Source: Magnolia sinica
Taxonomy: Eukaryota; Streptophyta; Magnoliopsida; Magnoliales; Magnoliaceae
Direction of reading: 5' to 3'
NCBI RefSeq assembly: GCF_029962835.1
Contig: NC_080577.1
Location: 23,604,501 to 23,668,500, forward strand
DNA: 64,000 bases
Below, one piece after another: positions 47,342-59,584 of this stretch. Made by a program: the position numbers and the translations under genes. The number at the start of each line of letters is the position of its first letter. Positions within the stretch are counted from its first letter, which is position 1. The notes beneath the pieces were generated by a model, which ran no database searches, was not told where the DNA came from, and saw nothing but the letters and a program-made list of their open reading frames with translations.

Positions 47342-48033
47342 GGGCAGTTGTCCATGTTGTCGAGATCGATCCTGTTGTCATCTCAGCCTCAGTTCAGGCC
47401 ATGGGCTTCCCTGCTTCCGCAGTGAAAACGCCCACTGATTCCTCTCCCTCATAACCTGACATGGTCGATCATGTACTGTGGAAAGGCATCTCCGAACGAC
47501 TTTTCCTCTACGAAGCAGATGCAGAGAACTTCATCCTGGACAATAACAATATCTATGACTTGATCTTCATAGATGTTTACGATGGCGATGATATTTTCCC
47601 TCACAAGCTGTGGGACCCACATAACCCATTTCTTGGAGCCCTCAGAAGCAGGCTCCATCCTGAGCATGGGACCGTTGTCATCAACCTTCACGCGGACTCC
47701 AATGTCTTGACCCCAGATGTGAATGTCTCACCCCATCCTTATTACCATATTCTACCCATGGGTAAGTATGTCTCTTAAGTTTGTAGATCATACAAGGATA
47801 CGTTGTTAGGGAAAAGCATTGACAAAAAGATGGAGGTTAGTCCTGGGTTTGCTTTTACTGTTTTAGTTCCTTGGCTCTGCAACATTTCTCTTGTTGTTAG
47901 CAAAGGTGTCTGCCTTGATAGGCATTTGATTTCAAACATCCTCAGATCTAAATCCCGATTGGTGGAAGATGCTCTTGACTTGCCGTTTTCCTCTTTACAG
48001 TATATAAAGAGGGATTTTATTATGGTGGATTAA
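47342..48033 (+). pseudogene. SAM-dependent methyltransferase-like last exon, broken
   Basis: After an intact acceptor (TTCTTCTCTTCAG) one frame reads AVVHVVEIDPVVISASVQAM, then VLWKGISERLFLYEADAENF, IYDLIFIDVYDGDDIFPHKL, HPEHGTVVINLH, GFAFTVLVPWLCNISLVVSK and LQYIKRDFIMVD, ending at TAA 48031-48033. VVEIDPVV and IFIDVYDGDDIFP fit the SAM-binding fold of spermidine-synthase-like plant proteins. Two in-frame stops, at 47452-47454 (after SSPS) and 47776-47778 (MGKYVS*VCRSYKD), break it. The retained acceptor points to a DNA copy, not a processed transcript. Upstream exons are absent; the flank is LTR/satellite DNA. The exact family name is uncertain. Confidence 0.78.
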
Positions 48034-48306
48034 TTGCCTATGGAATTAATAGTGAGGTGATGACTCATTTTACTTGCATTGAAATGCAGGTTATCTTCTA
48101 TCGATTATGCTAATAAATTCATATGCAATTTCGATGGTGTTGTGGATGTATTACCCAATCAAATTGTTATTGTTAGTCGATGAAGTTGAAACAGCCAAAT
48201 TGCAGTTTTCTTCCCAGCATTTCTCATTGAGAAGGCTGCTGCCACAATTATGATTTTCTTCCCCCTGGTTAGACAGAACGTTTGCAATTCAATTCTCTTG
48301 TGCATC

Positions 48307-48466
48307 ACACCTTGATCCATAGCTTAAGTGGTAGACTGAGCGAAAGATACCTCGTTTCAACACTGAGGTCTTGGTATTGATCCCTAGTGGGGGTGGCTAA
48401 CAGTGAAGTGTGAATTGACAGTGGGGTGTACCAACAAGCTATTAGAATAAAATTAAAAAAAAAAAA
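48307..48466 (+). mobile_element. Complete tRNA-derived SINE with 13-bp target duplication
   Basis: Head GATCCATAGCTTAAGTGGTA (A-box like), TTTCAACACTGAGGTC, B-box-like GGTATTGATCCC, a unique body and a poly(A) tail. TCTCTTGTGCATC flanks both sides (48294-48306, 48467-48479), 13 of 13. Fragments of the same family lie at 943, 10964 and 28205. Confidence 0.9.
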
Positions 48467-48537
48467 TCTCTTGTGCATCCAAAGACTATTAGTTTATGTG
48501 GTCATATGCTAGCATTGTTGTCATTTTGGGGCGTGTT

Positions 48538-48745
48538 TGGATATTCATGGAACCCAAACAATCATCCGTATTAGTTTTACATGGTAATGTGTTAGCATGG
48601 TTGTCATTTGGGGTGCGTTTAGATATTTGGCGAAGCCAAACACGACCACATTAGTTTTACATGGGAATGTGTTAGCACCATGTCATATTAGTTTTACACA
48701 ACCACATTAGTTTTACATGGGAATGTGCTAGCACCATGTCATCAT
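48538..48745. repeat. Repeat with GTGTTTGGATATT and internal tandem copies
   Basis: GCGTGTTTGGATATTCATGG and GTGCGTTTAGATATTTGGCG are related. CCACATTAGTTTTACATGGG plus AATGTGYTAGCACCATGTCA occurs twice. A diverged direct copy lies at about 49805-49930. Confidence 0.55.
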
Positions 48746-49256
48746 TTTTGTTGTGTAATCGTATCGCAAATCATAGTAGAGGTTGAGTCATATTGAATCA
48801 CAAATCGTGAGATTTAAAAAAATGATTTTCTTAAAAATATGAAAAATATAAATAAATCAGAAAAAATTAAAAACTTAGCAATCATCCTTTTACCATTAAC
48901 ATGCATCTAAGTAATACCATGTCATGACAGTGTTCAAAGATTTTTATTTTTACTCTTTAGTATTATTATTATTATTATTTTAAAAAATATATCTTTCAAT
49001 AAATTTTTTTCTAAAAAAGTATACAAGGATTCATTAATAACATATGTTCTTGTTATCTTTCTTGAATATAAAATCACATTGGAAAGTAGAATTTTATTAT
49101 GTAGACCTATAAAAAAAGATATGGTAATTTCTAACCATCCTTCACAATAAATAAGTTAACATGTCTTAATCATCTATAAAAATATTTCAAATAATTCATG
49201 CGTCAATTTCGTATGCATCAATTTAGTGTTTTAATGAGTTAAGAAGTAAGAAGTCA

Positions 49257-49468
49257 CCTAACGAGGTTTGGGCGAATGGTCTTCACCATAGGTTTGCTCC
49301 CTATAGGTGAGGGTTCGATTCTCCTCATTAACTTTACCTGATACACGTGATTGTTATAGGTGAGGGTTCGATTCTCCTCATTGACTTTACCTGATACACG
49401 TGATTGTGAGTGATTGCGTGTATCTCTTTAACAAACAGGTGGGGACACCTTGTGTCTTCAAAAAAAAG
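49257..49468 (+). mobile_element. SINE, third family, with duplicated B-box and 16-bp target duplication
   Basis: GGTGAGGGTTCGATTCTCC, a textbook B-box (GGTTCGANTCC), occurs twice in a tandem duplication of about 57 bp (about 49305-49361 and 49362-49418). It ends GTGTCTTC plus an A-rich tail. AAGAAGTAAGAAGTCA flanks both sides (49241-49256, 49469-49484), 16 of 16. Confidence 0.82.
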
Positions 49469-49484
49469 AAGAAGTAAGAAGTCA

Positions 49485-50200
49485 TTAAAAAACACTCAAT
49501 GAGTTACCATTGAAGAGAATATATTTTATTTAATTTCTTATGAAAAGTAAAATAAAATAATTTATATTTTCTAAACTTTTCTTAAAGAGTTATTTTCCTT
49601 CTAAATGATTATTAATATCCCAACTAATTTAAAAACATAAAACGAAAGTCAAGTAAAACTTCAAATAGAAGAAAACAAGTATAATTTGAATCATAAATTG
49701 AGTTTTGAATCCTAAGTTGTAGGATTTAAATTATAAAATAGTAGGATTAATGTAAAAGGGGATTTGATTTGCTTAAGATTCGTTGTAGGATTTTTATAAC
49801 ACCAGTCATGCATTTGGATACTCTTGGAACCCAAACATGTGTATTAGTTTCAGAATTAGTTTTACATGCTAATGGGGGCAGCGATGTTGTCAGTTGGGAC
49901 GCCTTTGGATATTGGTGGAACCCATTTTTGCTGAGTCATGATTTGGCACGGAATCATCATTTGGGGAAGGCAAAAATGAGGTGAGAGAGGCCCTAGATCG
50001 ATAATCCAGACTATTGATGTGTCATGGACTAAGAACCGAAATTCTACAAAACAACAAGATCAACCTTTCATTTTCTGACCAAAGATAGACGGTGCAAATT
50101 CATCTCGAAAGGGGTTTTAGAAATGGTCTCTGGTCCATCCACTAAGCAACGGACTCGATTGCCCAATCATGGTTAACAATTCCCAAAATTTAAAATCACA
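49485..50200. other. No gene seen; AT-rich, includes a repeat copy
   Basis: AT-rich; holds the diverged direct repeat at about 49805-49930 (TTTGGATACTCTTGGAACCC; GCCTTTGGATATTGGTGG). No coding region can be supported. Confidence 0.4.
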
Positions 50201-50400
50201 ATAAGTTTCTAACGGTGGGCGTTGAAACAAGTCTGTTGTGGTGTGGTTCACCTGAGATTTGGATCTGCATCATTTTTGGGCTCATGCCGTAAAATGAGAT
50301 CGCAAAATAGATGGATGGTGTGGATAAAACACATACATCATGGTGAGGGCCAGGGAACACCGTCCAGTAGTGAGCGTCAGTATGCAATCTGCGTCCATAC
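50201..50400. repeat. Half MITE
   Basis: GGTGTGGTTCACCTGAGATT, TAGATGGATGGTGTGG and ACATACATCATGGTGAGGGC, then an end block with TGCAATCTGCGTCC. Only the right half of the core is recognisable. Confidence 0.5.
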
Positions 50401-51829
50401 TGTGCCAAGACACGAGTCGAGTATAATGTAATTCTCCATAGGCCAGATCCATTACATGGGTTTGCATATCGGGCTTTATCCACAACCCGACGTGAGGGGC
50501 CCAAAATGATGCATTGATTACATCTAACTCGTCCATCATGTGAGATCCATTATGTTCTTCCAGGAAAGTAGGGGATTCAAAACTCAGGTAGGCCACACCA
50601 CAGGAACGGTTGCAATAGGGAACCCACCATTAAAGTTTCCGAGATATCTTGTGGGTCCACTACATGTTTTTATATGCTATCCAATCCATTCGGAAGGTGT
50701 GGCCCACTTGAGTTCTAGATTGGCCTAATTACTATAATTACTAAGTTCCTAAGTATAAAACAAGGGGCCCACATTATGGACGCAGAGGATGTTTTGTACA
50801 TATATTGTGTATTGAGTTACTCAGTAGGCTAAGCGTACTGAGTAAACTCTATGGGATCCACCGTGATTTATGTATTTGATCCACCTCGTTTATCCATTTT
50901 AACAGTTAATTTCAGTTTCTAATCCCAAAAATAAAGTGCATCCAATAATCAAGTGGACCACACCGCAGGAAATAGTGTGAATTGAGTGTCTACCATTGAA
51001 AAATTTTAGGGGGCCACAGAAGTTTTGGATCAAGCTGAAATTTTTGTTTTCCCTTTATCCAGATCTTTGTAATCTTATGAACGTGTTGGATGACAAATAA
51101 AGATCACTGTGGGCACTAGAAAGGTTTCAACGGTCGAAATCATTATTCCCATTGTTTCCTGTGGTATGGTCCACTTAAGCTTTGGATTTGCTTCAATTTT
51201 TGGCTTAACTTATAAAATTAATTGAAACAACGGATGGACGGATTGGATAAACCACATAGAGGTGGGCATATTGGACCCGATCCGGTGGATCCGACCCGAT
51301 CCGACCCGACTCGGTACCGTTCCGAACAGAACCGACGGCCTAGATCGGCCCTGATCGAGTTTGCCAATCCAGATCCGATCATTTTCGGGTCAGGTTCGGA
51401 TAGAGGTGTATCCGGACAGAACCGATCCGAAAACTCGAACCGAAATGGTCCGACCCGACCCAACTCGACCTGACCTGGATATAAATATATATCTAAAAAA
51501 AAATTTCATCGCCTAGGCTTTTCGTTCGGCGCCAAAAAGTCCCGCCCAGCTCTATCTCTATATCTATCTATTTCTCTTTATATTTGCCTCTCTGTCTCAG
51601 TTGAAGAAAAAAAGTAAGAAGAAGGCTAATTAAATATTCTTTGATAGATCAAATTCTTTTTTTTTGCGGTTGGGTTTTGTAGTTTCATGATATTTCTCTG
51701 TTGGAGAAGAATATATACAGAGAAGTGGTGTATAGTTTAATTCGAAAGAGAGAGTCGTACTCGTAGCAGGTTGACGGTCATACCAGAAGTTGACGGAAGT
51801 AGATTGATTGGATCGACCGGTGTAACGGG

Positions 51830-52375
51830 TCTGATCACGAGGTATGTATTATATCCAAACCGTCCATCCATTTGGTCAGCTTATTTTAAGGCTTCAGACA
51901 AAAAATAAGACAGATCTAACCTTCAACTAGACCACACTTCAAAAATTAGTAGGTAATTCAACGTCTGCCATTGAAACCCTTTCTAGGGTCACATTAAATT
52001 TTGGATCAAATTTTGTTTTTCCTCTTCATTCGGTACTTAAGATCTTATGAAATTTATTTTTCCTATTCATTCAGTTACTTGTGACCTTATAAACAGATTG
52101 GATGTAAAATAAACGTTATAGTGGGCCCTACAAATTTTTTAACGGTGAAAATCACTATCTCTATTGCTATTTATGGTGTGGTTTAGATGATCTTTGGATA
52201 TGATTCATTTTTTTGGATAATGCTCTAAAATCATCTCTAAAAATAGATGAACGGTGTAGATATAATAAATACATCACTGTGGGGCCCACATAAGATGTAA
52301 CATTGATCTCCTCTGAACCGTTCTCACAGCTCGGAGATCGAGGAGCGTCAGTGCTATCTTCACACAGCACGTAGC
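51830..52375. mobile_element. MITE inside the hAT element
   Basis: Core start ATATCCAAACCGTCCATCC, core end AGATGAACGGTGTAGATATA, CATCACTGTGGGGCCCAC, then the end block that recurs near 24240-24318 and 290-365. Confidence 0.6.
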
Positions 52376-52394
52376 CAATAGGCTAGGGGGTAGG

Positions 52395-52910
52395 GAAGCG
52401 GACTGCGTACTGAGTAACTCAGTACGGTAAGCGTACTGAGTAAACTCCGTGGGCCACTGTGTCACTCGTGCGTTGTATCCACTCCGTCCATTTCTTTTAA
52501 CACATAATTTTATATCTCTATGCCAACAATGGATTATATCCAAACCTCAAATGGACCACACCACTGGAAACTGTGTGAATTGAAAATCTACCGTTGAAAA
52601 ATTCTTGGGGACAAAAGAGGTTTTAGATCAAGGTGATATATGTGTTTTTCATTCATCCATGTCCTTCTCATCTTATGAACAGGTTGGATGACAAATAAGC
52701 ATACTGGGGCCTTAAAAAATTTTCAACGGTTGCAATCAATAGTTTCACTTTTTCCAGTGGTATGGCCCACTTAAACTTTGTGTATACATCAATTTTGGAT
52801 TGAACCCATAAAATGATCTAGAAAAACGAATGGACGGCGTGGATAAACCACATGCATTCGCAGTGGGCCCAACCTAGTTTACTCGGCACGATAAGAGTAT
52901 ACTACACGGA
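52395..52910. mobile_element. CTCAGTAC-type MITE inside the hAT element
   Basis: GAAGCGGACTGCGTACTGAG, TAACTCAGTACGGTAAGCG at the left; right CGAATGGACGGCGTGGATA, GGGCCCAACCTAGTTTACTC, CGATAAGAG. Same subfamily as the element that hosts the hAT insertion. Confidence 0.7.
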
Positions 52911-52917
52911 CCTTTCC

Positions 52918-53045
52918 TAGGCTAGCTGGTGCTAGCTACAAATAGCATTAAATAGGCTAGCTGGAGCTAGCTACAAATAGCATTAAATAGCATTTATAAA
53001 GCTTCTCTAAGAAGCTATGTCACCGATGTGAAGCTTCTTCAAGAA
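52918..53045. repeat. Short tandem and hairpin repeats
   Basis: TAGGCTAGCTGGWGCTAGCT plus ACAAATAGCATTAAA occurs twice (period about 39 bp), followed by AAGCTTCTCTAAGAAGCT and GAAGCTTCTTCAAGAAGCT, two small hairpins. Confidence 0.65.
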
Positions 53046-53559
53046 GCTACACAACAATAGGCTTTATTCAACTGGGTAAACTATGTGGGCCCATCATGAA
53101 TTTTTTTGGTTTATCTACACCGTCCATCAGTTTTTTCAGATCATTTAAGGAGTTGATACTAAATTTTAAGTGAATTCAATAATTAAATAGATCACACCAT
53201 ACGGAACACTGATATAATGATTTTAATGTCGTTGAAAAAAACGAACGATTCAAGCTTTCCCCAATCTGATCCGACTCGGTTTTCTTGACCGGGTCGGACC
53301 CGAATCGATTCAGAAAAACAAACGTTCGAATCTGTTCGAATTAGATGATCCAAACTCGGTCCCGGATCGGAACGAGTACGGATCAGGTTCTACAAATTTC
53401 GAATCTGGTCGGATTGGGCCGAATCCGATCCGACTCGGTCCGATGCCCACCTCTAAAACCACATACATTCAAGTTGGGCCCAACCAAGTTTACTCAGTAT
53501 GAAAAAAAGCATACTGAATAACTCAGTACGCATTCCGATTTTGTGGTGAAGAGCGTGGT

Positions 53560-53895
53560 GTGGATTATCTGTGGAGCCCATCGTGGTGTATATATTTTAT
53601 CCACACCGTCCATACATTTTTCAAACTCATTTTAGGGGATGAACCCAAAATTGAAGTATATCGAAGCTGAAGTGGACCACATCGCAAGAAATAGTCGCAA
53701 TTGCACGCTTATAATTGAAAACTATTTCAATGGTGGACGTCATTATCTCCCTTATTTTCTATGGTGTGGTCCACTTGAGTTCTTGACATACTTCAGTTTA
53801 GAAATAGTTTACTGAAATGATCTGTAAAAACGGATGGACGGCATGGATAAAACAGATACATCGCGGTGGGCTCCTTAGAGAATCCACACGATGCT
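53560..53895. mobile_element. MITE forming the upstream region of TOM22 copy 1
   Basis: Left GTGTGGATTATCTGTGGAGC with CCATCGTGGTGTATATATT; right ACGGATGGACGGCATGG, ATCGCGGTGGGCTCCTTAGA, GAATCCACACGATG. The right half is also present upstream of TOM22 copy 2 (63467-63560). Confidence 0.65.
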
Positions 53896-53999
53896 ATTAC
53901 GTGGTGAGCTCCTCACTTTACAATCCACGTCTCGATTCCCCTAATTCCCCTAACCTGCTCGAGCCACCTCTCTCGTCCTACTCTCTTTCTCTCTCTCTC

Positions 54000-54206
54000 A
54001 TGGCGTCTCAGAGCAGAAGACTTTTGCTGTCTCTATCCGGGTCGAGCAGCAGCAACAGCAATGACGGAATCCTAGCTAGGGTTTCAAACTTTATATCCCA
54101 ATCTTCAATCATCTATCAAGGTAAGAGGGTCGCTTCCAACGCTACCTTTGCTGCTAAGAAGCTCCTGAAGAGCACCGAAAAAGTTGCTTGGATCGCTGGG
54201 ATTTAA
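54000..54206 (+). pseudogene. TOM22/TOM9-like import receptor, truncated
   Basis: 68 codons: MASQSRRLLLSLSGSSSSNS, NDGILARVSNFISQSS, GKRVASNATFAAKKLLKSTE, KVAWIAGI stop. GILARVSN, GKRVAS, KKLLKST and AWIAG align with plant TOM22 (Arabidopsis TOM9-2, about 99 aa), an outer-membrane subunit of the mitochondrial TOM complex that receives preproteins. After WIAG the sequence leaves homology and enters AT-rich DNA, so the membrane anchor (FLVLVVPLIIEMDRE in copy 2) is lost. Without it the product should not insert in the membrane. The frame up to the break is clean, so the truncation may be recent or some use may persist. The start follows a CT-rich 5' leader shared with copy 2. Confidence 0.8.
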
Positions 54207-55604
54207 ATCATCGTACGTGAATAAGATTATCATTTAAAATTTTGATCGTGCGCATGCGGTCTGTTGTGACTTATATACCATATACATCGGGTATATAAGT
54301 AATACCAAACTATAAGGTATACATGTGCCCATTTTCAACAATCATGTCTTATGTATTTGTTATCATTATCTTTCGTATAATTGTTAATATGACTATCCAA
54401 AACCCATATAATTTTGGATAGTCATACTAGACATATTTCTTCTCATACAGCATATAAATTTTATATTATCCAAAACAACATAATTTATTTTCACATTCTA
54501 TTATTAAAATGAGAAGTGTAATACGACAACATCATGAAGTCGAGACTTCAATTTTATTCTTTGTGTCCACCTGATAAACCGGCATTCATTATGCCTTCAC
54601 CAAATGATGTTTATACCGACATTTATAAGGCACAATATATAGTTTCTTTGATATAATGAAGTCTAGATCACTCTTAGGAGTTTCACAATCCATCAATTTC
54701 TCTCTCAAACCACTATCATTTACACAAAGAAATGATAATCCATGCCCAATTAAGCTAGGAGCTCTATATCTTATCAATGACCCGATGATAATAGGAGCTG
54801 GTTCTTTAAAAAAGGAACTATAAATTATGAGAATGATAGTTGATAATAGAGCATAATACTATTATCATAGCGTCATTGTTTTGGTCAACTAGTGAATCAT
54901 CAGATTATATATTATAAGATTATCATTTCTTATAGTACCATCATTATTGCTTCACTAAACTATCGAGTTAAATTATGATGATTTATATTTTATTTATGTG
55001 AAAATAGCTATCAGTCTTTCCTACCAGACTCATTAATACTTTTGAAACAAATTGTATCTGTTGATTTTAATACGGTATAAGATAAATTACCGTGTTAAAT
55101 ATAACAGACTATTGCTCTATATTTGAATGCTCTATTTTTATAAGCAATTGTCGATTTTATTACCTATCAATGACCATCGGATCATCACTATTAATTCAAG
55201 AGATATACATACTCAAGTACAACAACATGTGATAGTTTACTTCTTCAAGCCTTAAAGTTCAAGGTTTCAAAGCTACATGTAAAGGCAAGACAATAATTAA
55301 TATAATATAATTTCTTTAGTATTATGCCCAACCCTAATATCTTTTTCGTACCACTATATTACCCCTTAATTATTATCAAATCATCGGGTCATTGATAACA
55401 TATAACATGTGACGGTTCAGTGTTCCAAATTGATTATACTACTATTAATAATATAAAAATAAGTTAAGCAAAAAAGTAATGTAAAGATTTATGATAAGTC
55501 ATTATTATAATATATAATCATGTTGTGTAATAGATTTAGCAATCACTATAATTAACCACACTTTTGATATTGATAGTATTATTGATACCTATCGTGATAA
55601 TCGT

Positions 55605-55761
55605 GAATTGTGTACATAACAATCAAATGTTAAAATATAACTGAAATAAGGAAATTACATATCCATATACAAATTTTGATATTATCATTATATATAATAT
55701 GTTTAGATCAAGTTAAGATGGTGAGTATACTATTATCATTTGATTGTTATGTACACAATTC
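55605..55761. repeat. 25-bp perfect inverted repeat
   Basis: GAATTGTGTACATAACAATC plus AAATG at 55605-55629 and its reverse complement at 55737-55761, separated by 107 bp. It could be the ends of a small AT-rich MITE; no flanking duplication was identified. Confidence 0.65.
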
Positions 55762-57007
55762 ATAATATATTTTTTAAATTAATATAATTAATTATGCCTT
55801 ACCCGCCGTGGCACTAGCACGCTCGCTTAGTACGACGCTCCTGCTCGCCTCCTAATTTGCCCCGACGATGCCTTGCCCGCCGTGGGTTTGTACATAGGGT
55901 GCGACTGTCAAGCGGATCATACCACAGGAAAAAGTAGAAGTAATGATTTCCATCATTGAAAAATTTATAAGGACCCAGTGATGTTTATTTGTCATCCAAC
56001 ATGTTCGTAAGATAAATATATGTGATAAATATTCATACGAATCACTTCGTCTTCGATAACATCGAATAGGGTATATCGATATCATCAAAACAAATGTCGA
56101 TGATATCGAAGTTCACCGCCCGATAAATAGCTGGCGAGCGAAAAAAATTCATTTTTGTTTCCCTGTTCGATTTCTCTAAGAGTTTCTTCCGTGTTTCTCA
56201 TCTTTTGTCGACCGCTTGTCATCTAGGGTGACTTGAATCAGGTAATCTCTGACACATACTCTTGATTCCTTAACGTATGCTTCCTTGTGTCAGGGCCTTT
56301 CTAGTTGGAAATTTCAGGTTTATTCTCATAGTCCTCAGATTCCTTTTCTTTGACATTTTCTTTTGAGTTATTCAAATAAGTAAGGAGAAATGTAAGTCTC
56401 CTATCATTGGTGAGTCATCCAGGCCCACCAGAAAGAAATCTTATATTTTATATAAATTGAGTTTGGGAGAATCTTGAACTCTTATGGATATATTATAAGG
56501 GATGACATGCGCAATTTATGATTTATACAAAATATCATATTAATTTTGATCTTATTAATATAATTATAAGATCAAAATCGAACACATATTACATTAGAGA
56601 TTTGTAATGTATGTTATCCTACTTGATAATATAAATATTATGACTGATTATAGTTATATCATTTTCGATAATATATTATAATGTATGTTAAATTGAGTTA
56701 TTCAAAGTTACTCATGGGTCACATATGCATCACATTGGGCCTCACTCAATGGCCTAATACACATCACGATGGGTCAAGTCCAACTGGATCGAATTTCAGC
56801 TCGAGTCGGATTGAGTTACTATGTAACCCGAACTCGACTTGGTCAGGATTTGGGATGACTATACTACGAATTGATTCAAATTGTTATAAGGAAGCACAAA
56901 AATGAATCAGAGAGTCACGAAGTGACGTAATATCTATCCGGGACAACTTTACAGAATTGTCTAAATTGTGCACCAACTGGATTGCACCGTAATGAAATCA
57001 AGCATAT

Positions 57008-57056
57008 TAAAACTTCTGTGACCTTTAAATTATCACTTTAAAAGTCACAGAAGTTT
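57008..57056. repeat. Short hairpin
   Basis: AAACTTCTGTGACCTTTAAA and TTTAAAAGTCACAGAAGTTT pair around a 7-base loop. The right arm continues into MITE core sequence, so it probably arose by inverted copying of that core. Confidence 0.55.
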
Positions 57057-59584
57057 TGGATCAATATGAAATTTGTTTTTACTCTTCATTCAAGTGCTTG
57101 TGACCTTATGAAAAGATTGAATTTAAAATAAACATTACAGTGGGCCCTACAAATTGTAAGCAACATATCAGTGTGGAATTCCTTAAATAATAAATAATTT
57201 TTCCACTTGTGGGCCACATCCGTGGATCCCACTTTGTAGTACATATATAAGGGGACATAAAAACTATTTTATTCAAATTTTTAAAAGCCTTTAATCTACC
57301 CCATTGGAAGCTCAGATGGGGGGGGATTAAATCATGTAATATATTTATATGATTGATTAAGCCAACATGAATTTATATACGAAAGGCCTAATCTTAAAGT
57401 ATAATATAGTGACCGATATTTATATTATATATTTTATGGTAACAACTTATATTAGATTAATACATGTATTGTATTAATACATATAAACATATGTCTTATT
57501 AAATTTACAATTTTTATATATGATCAGGGTTGTTATATATATAATATACCTGATCATTACCCAATCATTTTATAAATATTAGGTATATAATGTAATATAC
57601 AATGAAATAATGATCTTATTTCAATGTGAAATATTATATTATCATTGAAATAACAACAATATGAACTTGAAATTTATGATAATGCGCAATATGATTACTG
57701 TGATTACTTATACATATAATAATATATATACAGTATTTATATAAGTTTAGATAATGGTGCATAGAAGAATAGAATGAGGTATCCTATAATATAGTGGTAC
57801 AATGTTTGATAAATTCATTCTAAATTATATATGTTACCACATAATACATGTATTCACATTACGCTATGAATGTTTAAAATAGTAGTATTTCGTTACTACT
57901 GTTTTAAAATTTCCAACATGTCCGGTTGACTACGTGATAACTGCACTACTATCACAAAATCAGATTTGTATTTAGTAACATATCTGATTATATCATAATA
58001 TCTAATACAATAAGAGTTACTTGATAATTATCAAGTTGTAAACATTATAGATTCGTAAACAATATAGATTCTAGGTAACATATTATATTTATCCAAACGA
58101 CAGATATGTTACAACTATCCCTCGTTTGGATAGTTATAATGTCACGCCCCAAACTCGGAAACCGGGCTCACAAAATTCCCGATCACCGAATCCGGCACCG
58201 ACAGCCTCCGTAGAACCCCATTCTCGGCTCCCAGCGCCCATTCGCCAGGTTCCGATCCTGGGATGCTACAAGGAGGATTTTCAACATCAGTTTGATTCGT
58301 AATAAGCATAACTAAAGGCATAACCCACAACAACAACCAAAAACTCCATCACATTTCCACTATAATCAAAAACTTTACAAGTACAATGAGCATAAGGGAA
58401 ATACAATGATGATAGACCAAAAGCTCCAAAAAGATCAGCCACGCGTCCAAGCCTCAGCGCTGCTGCGATCCAACGTCACCTGCACGCAACGGTCGTGCAT
58501 AAGCTTATAGAAAGCTTAGAGGGTGGTGAAAGTGTATGCTTAAGGTGATAATGCAGCTATACAGTATCAGAGTAATGCGGAACATGCTGATGAATGCCAA
58601 GAATACCATAGCCGTACCAAGGCCATGCGGTGCAAAGAATGATGTCGGCCATACCAAGGCCATGCAATGCGAAATGCAACTCAAGCATGCAAATCCTCAT
58701 CTAAGTCCACATATCAATACGGCTCAAAATCTGAAATATCACCGGGGTCTAGTACACTCCAAGCCAGATTGCCGCCCCATCGCGCGCAATAAGGTGAGTG
58801 GAAAAGACCTCACTATCCGCCTGCCAAAATCGGGCTCGGCTCGTCAATAGCGGACCCATTCCTCGAGCTGGTCAGAACCTAGCATTGCCCCCTACTCTCG
58901 GGCGGGTAAGGCCGCACCCCCTTCCAACCGACCACGACACAGTGGAAAGCGCAACCGTCTGGTAATCGGCACTCAGCGCTCATGCATCCACTCGGTCTAG
59001 ACGTTGGAGCAACCTCCTGGTACCATAAGGGTTTAGGGACTTTCACCCAGGGATATCTATCGCACCCCATGTAGAACAGTATTTTCGGTATCCAATCCTG
59101 CCAACCACGATACGTCTGTGGAGGCTACGACCCTGATGTCGCTAGGGCGTACAGTAACCATATCACTCAATGCGAATGCATGAATCACACTACATCATGC
59201 AGCAACCTACGGGTATCGTGCCCTCATGTAGGGCAACACGGGGGCCCCTAGACAATCTGCCCGAAGGCATATGCTATGATTAGTCATTTCTCATATCAAG
59301 CATACGTATGATGCATATGATCATGAATCATGAAACTAAACAGGTTATATAGGATGGATGATAATCATAACAAAGATGGGCCTAGACGGCCTACACATCA
59401 GACACACGAGCCTAACAATGGGCCTTAGGGAAAGTCATAATGCGGACATTTAACCACACTATACCTGCAATGTGGACGTCAAACCACCATTGCTCCCAAG
59501 GCATAGCCCTGACGTAAACATCATTACATAAATCATGTTGGGACTGCACATTGCAATGAACCTTAGGTACATCCCATTGGCTTT

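Larger units (their letters stand above)
51258..53456. mobile_element. Non-autonomous hAT element, 2.2 kb
   Basis: Starts AGAGGTGGGCATATTGG and ends GATGCCCACCTCTAA. AACCACAT flanks both sides (51250-51257, 53457-53464), an 8-bp target duplication. Subterminal zones are dense in GATCCGACCCG and CCGAACC words. It carries further MITEs (51830-52375 and 52395-52910) and has no transposase frame. Confidence 0.8.
50806..53538. mobile_element. CTCAGTAC-type MITE split by a hAT element
   Basis: Left TTGAGTTACTCAGTAGGCTA, AGCGTACTGAGTAAACTC; right TTTACTCAGTATG, ACTGAATAACTCAGTACGC, ATTCCG. The core is cut at GGATAAACCACAT|ACATTC by the hAT element at 51258-53456. Without the insert it is about 530 bp, like 1431-1992. 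Confidence 0.75.
54207..58139. other. Long AT-rich tract without genes
   Basis: Very AT-rich, with small inverted repeats (54387-54428 TATGACTATCCAAAA; 55605-55629/55737-55761; 57008-57056). Scattered bits of MITE core (55900-56010) and LTR-like words (CATGGGTCACATATGCATCA near 56710). No coding region, RNA gene or organelle sequence is recognised. Confidence 0.5.

Noticed and set aside
49300-49420. tRNA gene with GGTTCGATTCTCC
   Set aside because: No cloverleaf could be built; flanking 16-bp target duplication and A-rich tail show a SINE.
54207-58139. Mitochondrial or plastid DNA insertion, suggested by AT content
   Set aside because: No organelle gene or rRNA/tRNA sequence was recognised; AT content alone is not evidence.
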